NCBI GenBank assembly: GCA_015680685.1
Contig: MNCI01001868.1
Span: forward strand, 636,513-700,512
DNA length: 64,000 bases
Reading direction: 5' to 3'
Source of the DNA: Gnetum montanum
Taxonomy: Eukaryota > Streptophyta > Gnetopsida > Gnetales > Gnetaceae
Position 1 is the stretch's first letter; each line of letters opens with the position of its first letter. The notes beneath the pieces were generated by a model, which saw only the letters and a list, made by a program, of their open reading frames with translations, was not told the DNA's origin and ran no database searches. Below, in pieces: positions 62,771 to 64,000 of the stretch. The position numbers were made by a program, and so were the translations under genes.

Positions 62771-63096
62771 GACTCCTAATTTGAAAACTAAAACTCATGG
62801 GTTTGATTTTGGTAAATTTTCAATAACTTACAAAAGTTATCAAAGTTATATATTCAAAGGTTGTTGGCATATCAAAGTTCAATTGCCCGGATGTTAAGAC
62901 TTTGTGGTGTGGTTCTAAATCAAAGTTTGAATGAGATGATGGGACTGTTATTGGATGTGATTTTGGGGCAAAAACTGGCTTTTGGATATTCCAGATATTA
63001 GTAAAAATCCGCTGCCGGTGCTCAAATGGATTTCAGTAGAAATGTTGGAATACCATTCTGGAAAATATTTCAAAAATACAAATATTTTAGTTATAC
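62771..63096. other. Junction between the truncated Copia copy and a host gene
   Basis: No exon recognised. It is intronic sequence if the gene beginning at 63585 continues leftward. Confidence 0.4.
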
Positions 63097-63585
63097 GCCT
63101 TTTGCAGCTCCTGATTTTGGCACAACCGTTGAGAATGGCTGAATTGGAAGCCTGAAACCTTTGCTGCCGCTGCCACTGGAATTGCCATGAGCGCCGCTGC
63201 TACTGGAGTCGATCTGCCTATTGTCGCCGTTGGGGAAGACTCGTGCGTTTGTCTGCGCGCTGTCGTTGGTGGTCGTCACGTCGTGAGAACTAGCGAAAGC
63301 GCCTGCATGGGAGGCAGAAACAGCAAGAGAGGGCTGCGCGTGGGCGGCGGAAGAAGAAGAGAAGCCTCTATTCTGTGCGCAGCGGCCACCATGGCTTTGG
63401 TCACAGCCAAATTTGACTGAGAAAGTCACAGATCTGGCCGAAGCAGGCGTGGATTTCTTAGGAAAAGACGTAGATCTGGCAGGAGACGCGGGCGAGAAAA
63501 CGGAGGCGAGGGCTGCGATGACGGCACTAGCACAACACGCGGTCGCGGTGGTCATGTACAGAAAACCCCAAATCTGAACCTGCAT
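63097..63585 (-). CDS. First exon of an unidentified gene with transit-like N terminus
   Basis: 163 codons from ATG at 63585 (or 63555, MTTATACCASAVIAALAS) to a GGC-GTATAA donor at 63097, phase 0. GC- and CpG-rich, unlike anything around it. The N terminus is rich in Ala, Ser and Thr with few acidic residues (VFSPASPARSTSFPKKSTP), as in plastid transit peptides. The later part is Ser/Gly/Asn-rich and low complexity (SSSSGAHGNSSGSGSK) ending FRLPIQPFSTVVPKSG. I do not recognise the family. Downstream exons should lie left of 63097 but I could not find them; a truncated gene is possible. CACGTG (G-box) at 63603-63608 lies just upstream. The plus-strand ORF at 63187-63420 is a shadow. Confidence 0.55.
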
Positions 63586-63811
63586 TTTTCTGTGTTCTGT
63601 CCCACGTGTAAAGGTCTGGCTACGGTTGCACTACGGAAATCAAAGAACAGAGAACAAGCAGGCGCGTTTCTAGCTCGTCCCTGCAACTTCCAAAAATTTG
63701 TGAAGGTTACTTCATCGCTAAACAGGGCTTTTTCTTCCGAAAGATTTATTTCAAATTTTTAGGCGGTATGTCGTTCACTCCTCCTGCAACTTACCTTCCA
63801 AAATAGCAGCC
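63586..63811. promoter_or_regulatory. Possible bidirectional promoter
   Basis: 226 bp between two divergent start codons (63585 minus, 63812 plus), with a CACGTG G-box at 63603-63608 and no clear TATA box. Inferred from layout. Confidence 0.35.
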
Positions 63812-63949
63812 ATGTCCAACGCCGATGCATTCGGCATCGCATACCAGTCCGATGAATACGGCAACGAAGACATAGAGGCACATCAAGACAAGTGTCCGAA
63901 GATATTTTGGGCCGATGCTGGTAAACCGGAGTTGCAGTTTATTATATAA
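63812..63949 (+). CDS. Short ORF, possible first exon of a divergent gene
   Basis: 45 codons, MSNADAFGIAYQSDEYGNED to TAA at 63947. Codon use is GC-rich and the context around ATG (AGCCATGTCC) is fair. A GATGCTG-GTAAAC donor near 63920 would end an exon after about 36 codons. Family not recognised. It may also be a fragment, since sequence turns AT-rich directly after it. Confidence 0.35.
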   Translation: MSNADAFGIAYQSDEYGNEDIEAHQDKCPKIFWADAGKPELQFII

Positions 63950-64000
63950 AATTTTAAATTTAAAATAATCACAATACCATATACACTAAGTGTGAAGCCC

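Noticed and set aside
63187-63420. Plus-strand Arg/Gly/Ala-rich ORF
   Set aside because: Shadow of the GC-rich minus-strand exon 63097-63585.
1-64000. CRISPR arrays, bacterial operons, phage or plasmid features
   Set aside because: No regularly spaced identical repeats, no Shine-Dalgarno-led gene rows; the DNA is plant nuclear.

Overview
The window is plant nuclear DNA: AT-rich, made mostly of decayed retroelements, with one host gene whose short exons are separated by introns of up to 6.9 kb. Inflated introns, old truncated LTR, LINE and SINE copies inside them, and the scarcity of genes fit a large-genome plant. I favour a gymnosperm, but the sequence does not prove it. Nothing bacterial (operons, Shine-Dalgarno sites, CRISPR) is present.

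Host genes: (1) 20419-35250, minus strand, is an apparently intact TGD3-type ABC ATPase (chloroplast lipid importer). I reconstruct 11 in-phase coding exons giving 363 residues. (2) About 14400-14885, minus, is a broken fasciclin-like arabinogalactan protein (FLA) pseudogene. (3) At the right edge, 63097-63585 minus is the GC-rich first exon of an unidentified gene with a plastid-transit-like N terminus. A short plus-strand ORF starts 226 bp away at 63812, so the two may share a promoter.

Retroelements, left to right: element A (1-5338, plus, left end outside the window); a Ty3-like gag-protease remnant (about 6076-10970); element E (about 15690-18815, minus); LINE, SINE and LTR fragments inside the TGD3 introns; a LINE remnant (36180-36760); element C (37167-53980, minus, TSD AATTT) with an insertion bounded by TSD GATAC (37791-47542, called B, itself carrying three LTRs) inside its 3' LTR; a gag-protease remnant G (55490-57060, plus); and two Copia-type elements whose LTRs lie head to head (60305-62579).

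Most notable: elements A, B and C show no polymerase. They share the order LTR, gag, an internal promoter that repeats the element's own LTR palindromes and TATA box, then a second ORF (ORF2). ORF2 has an N-terminal domain resembling the 'putative plant transposon protein' family and a long coiled-coil tail. Around 57344-61417 an unrelated Copia-type gag element has a similar order: LTR motifs, gag, a second cluster of the LTR motif, then an ORF with a similar domain. This may be a recurrent non-autonomous retroelement design. All copies are broken by stops, many of them C-to-T changes at CAG or CGA codons. Two assembly gaps (144-693 and 46507-47177) hide parts of A and B.
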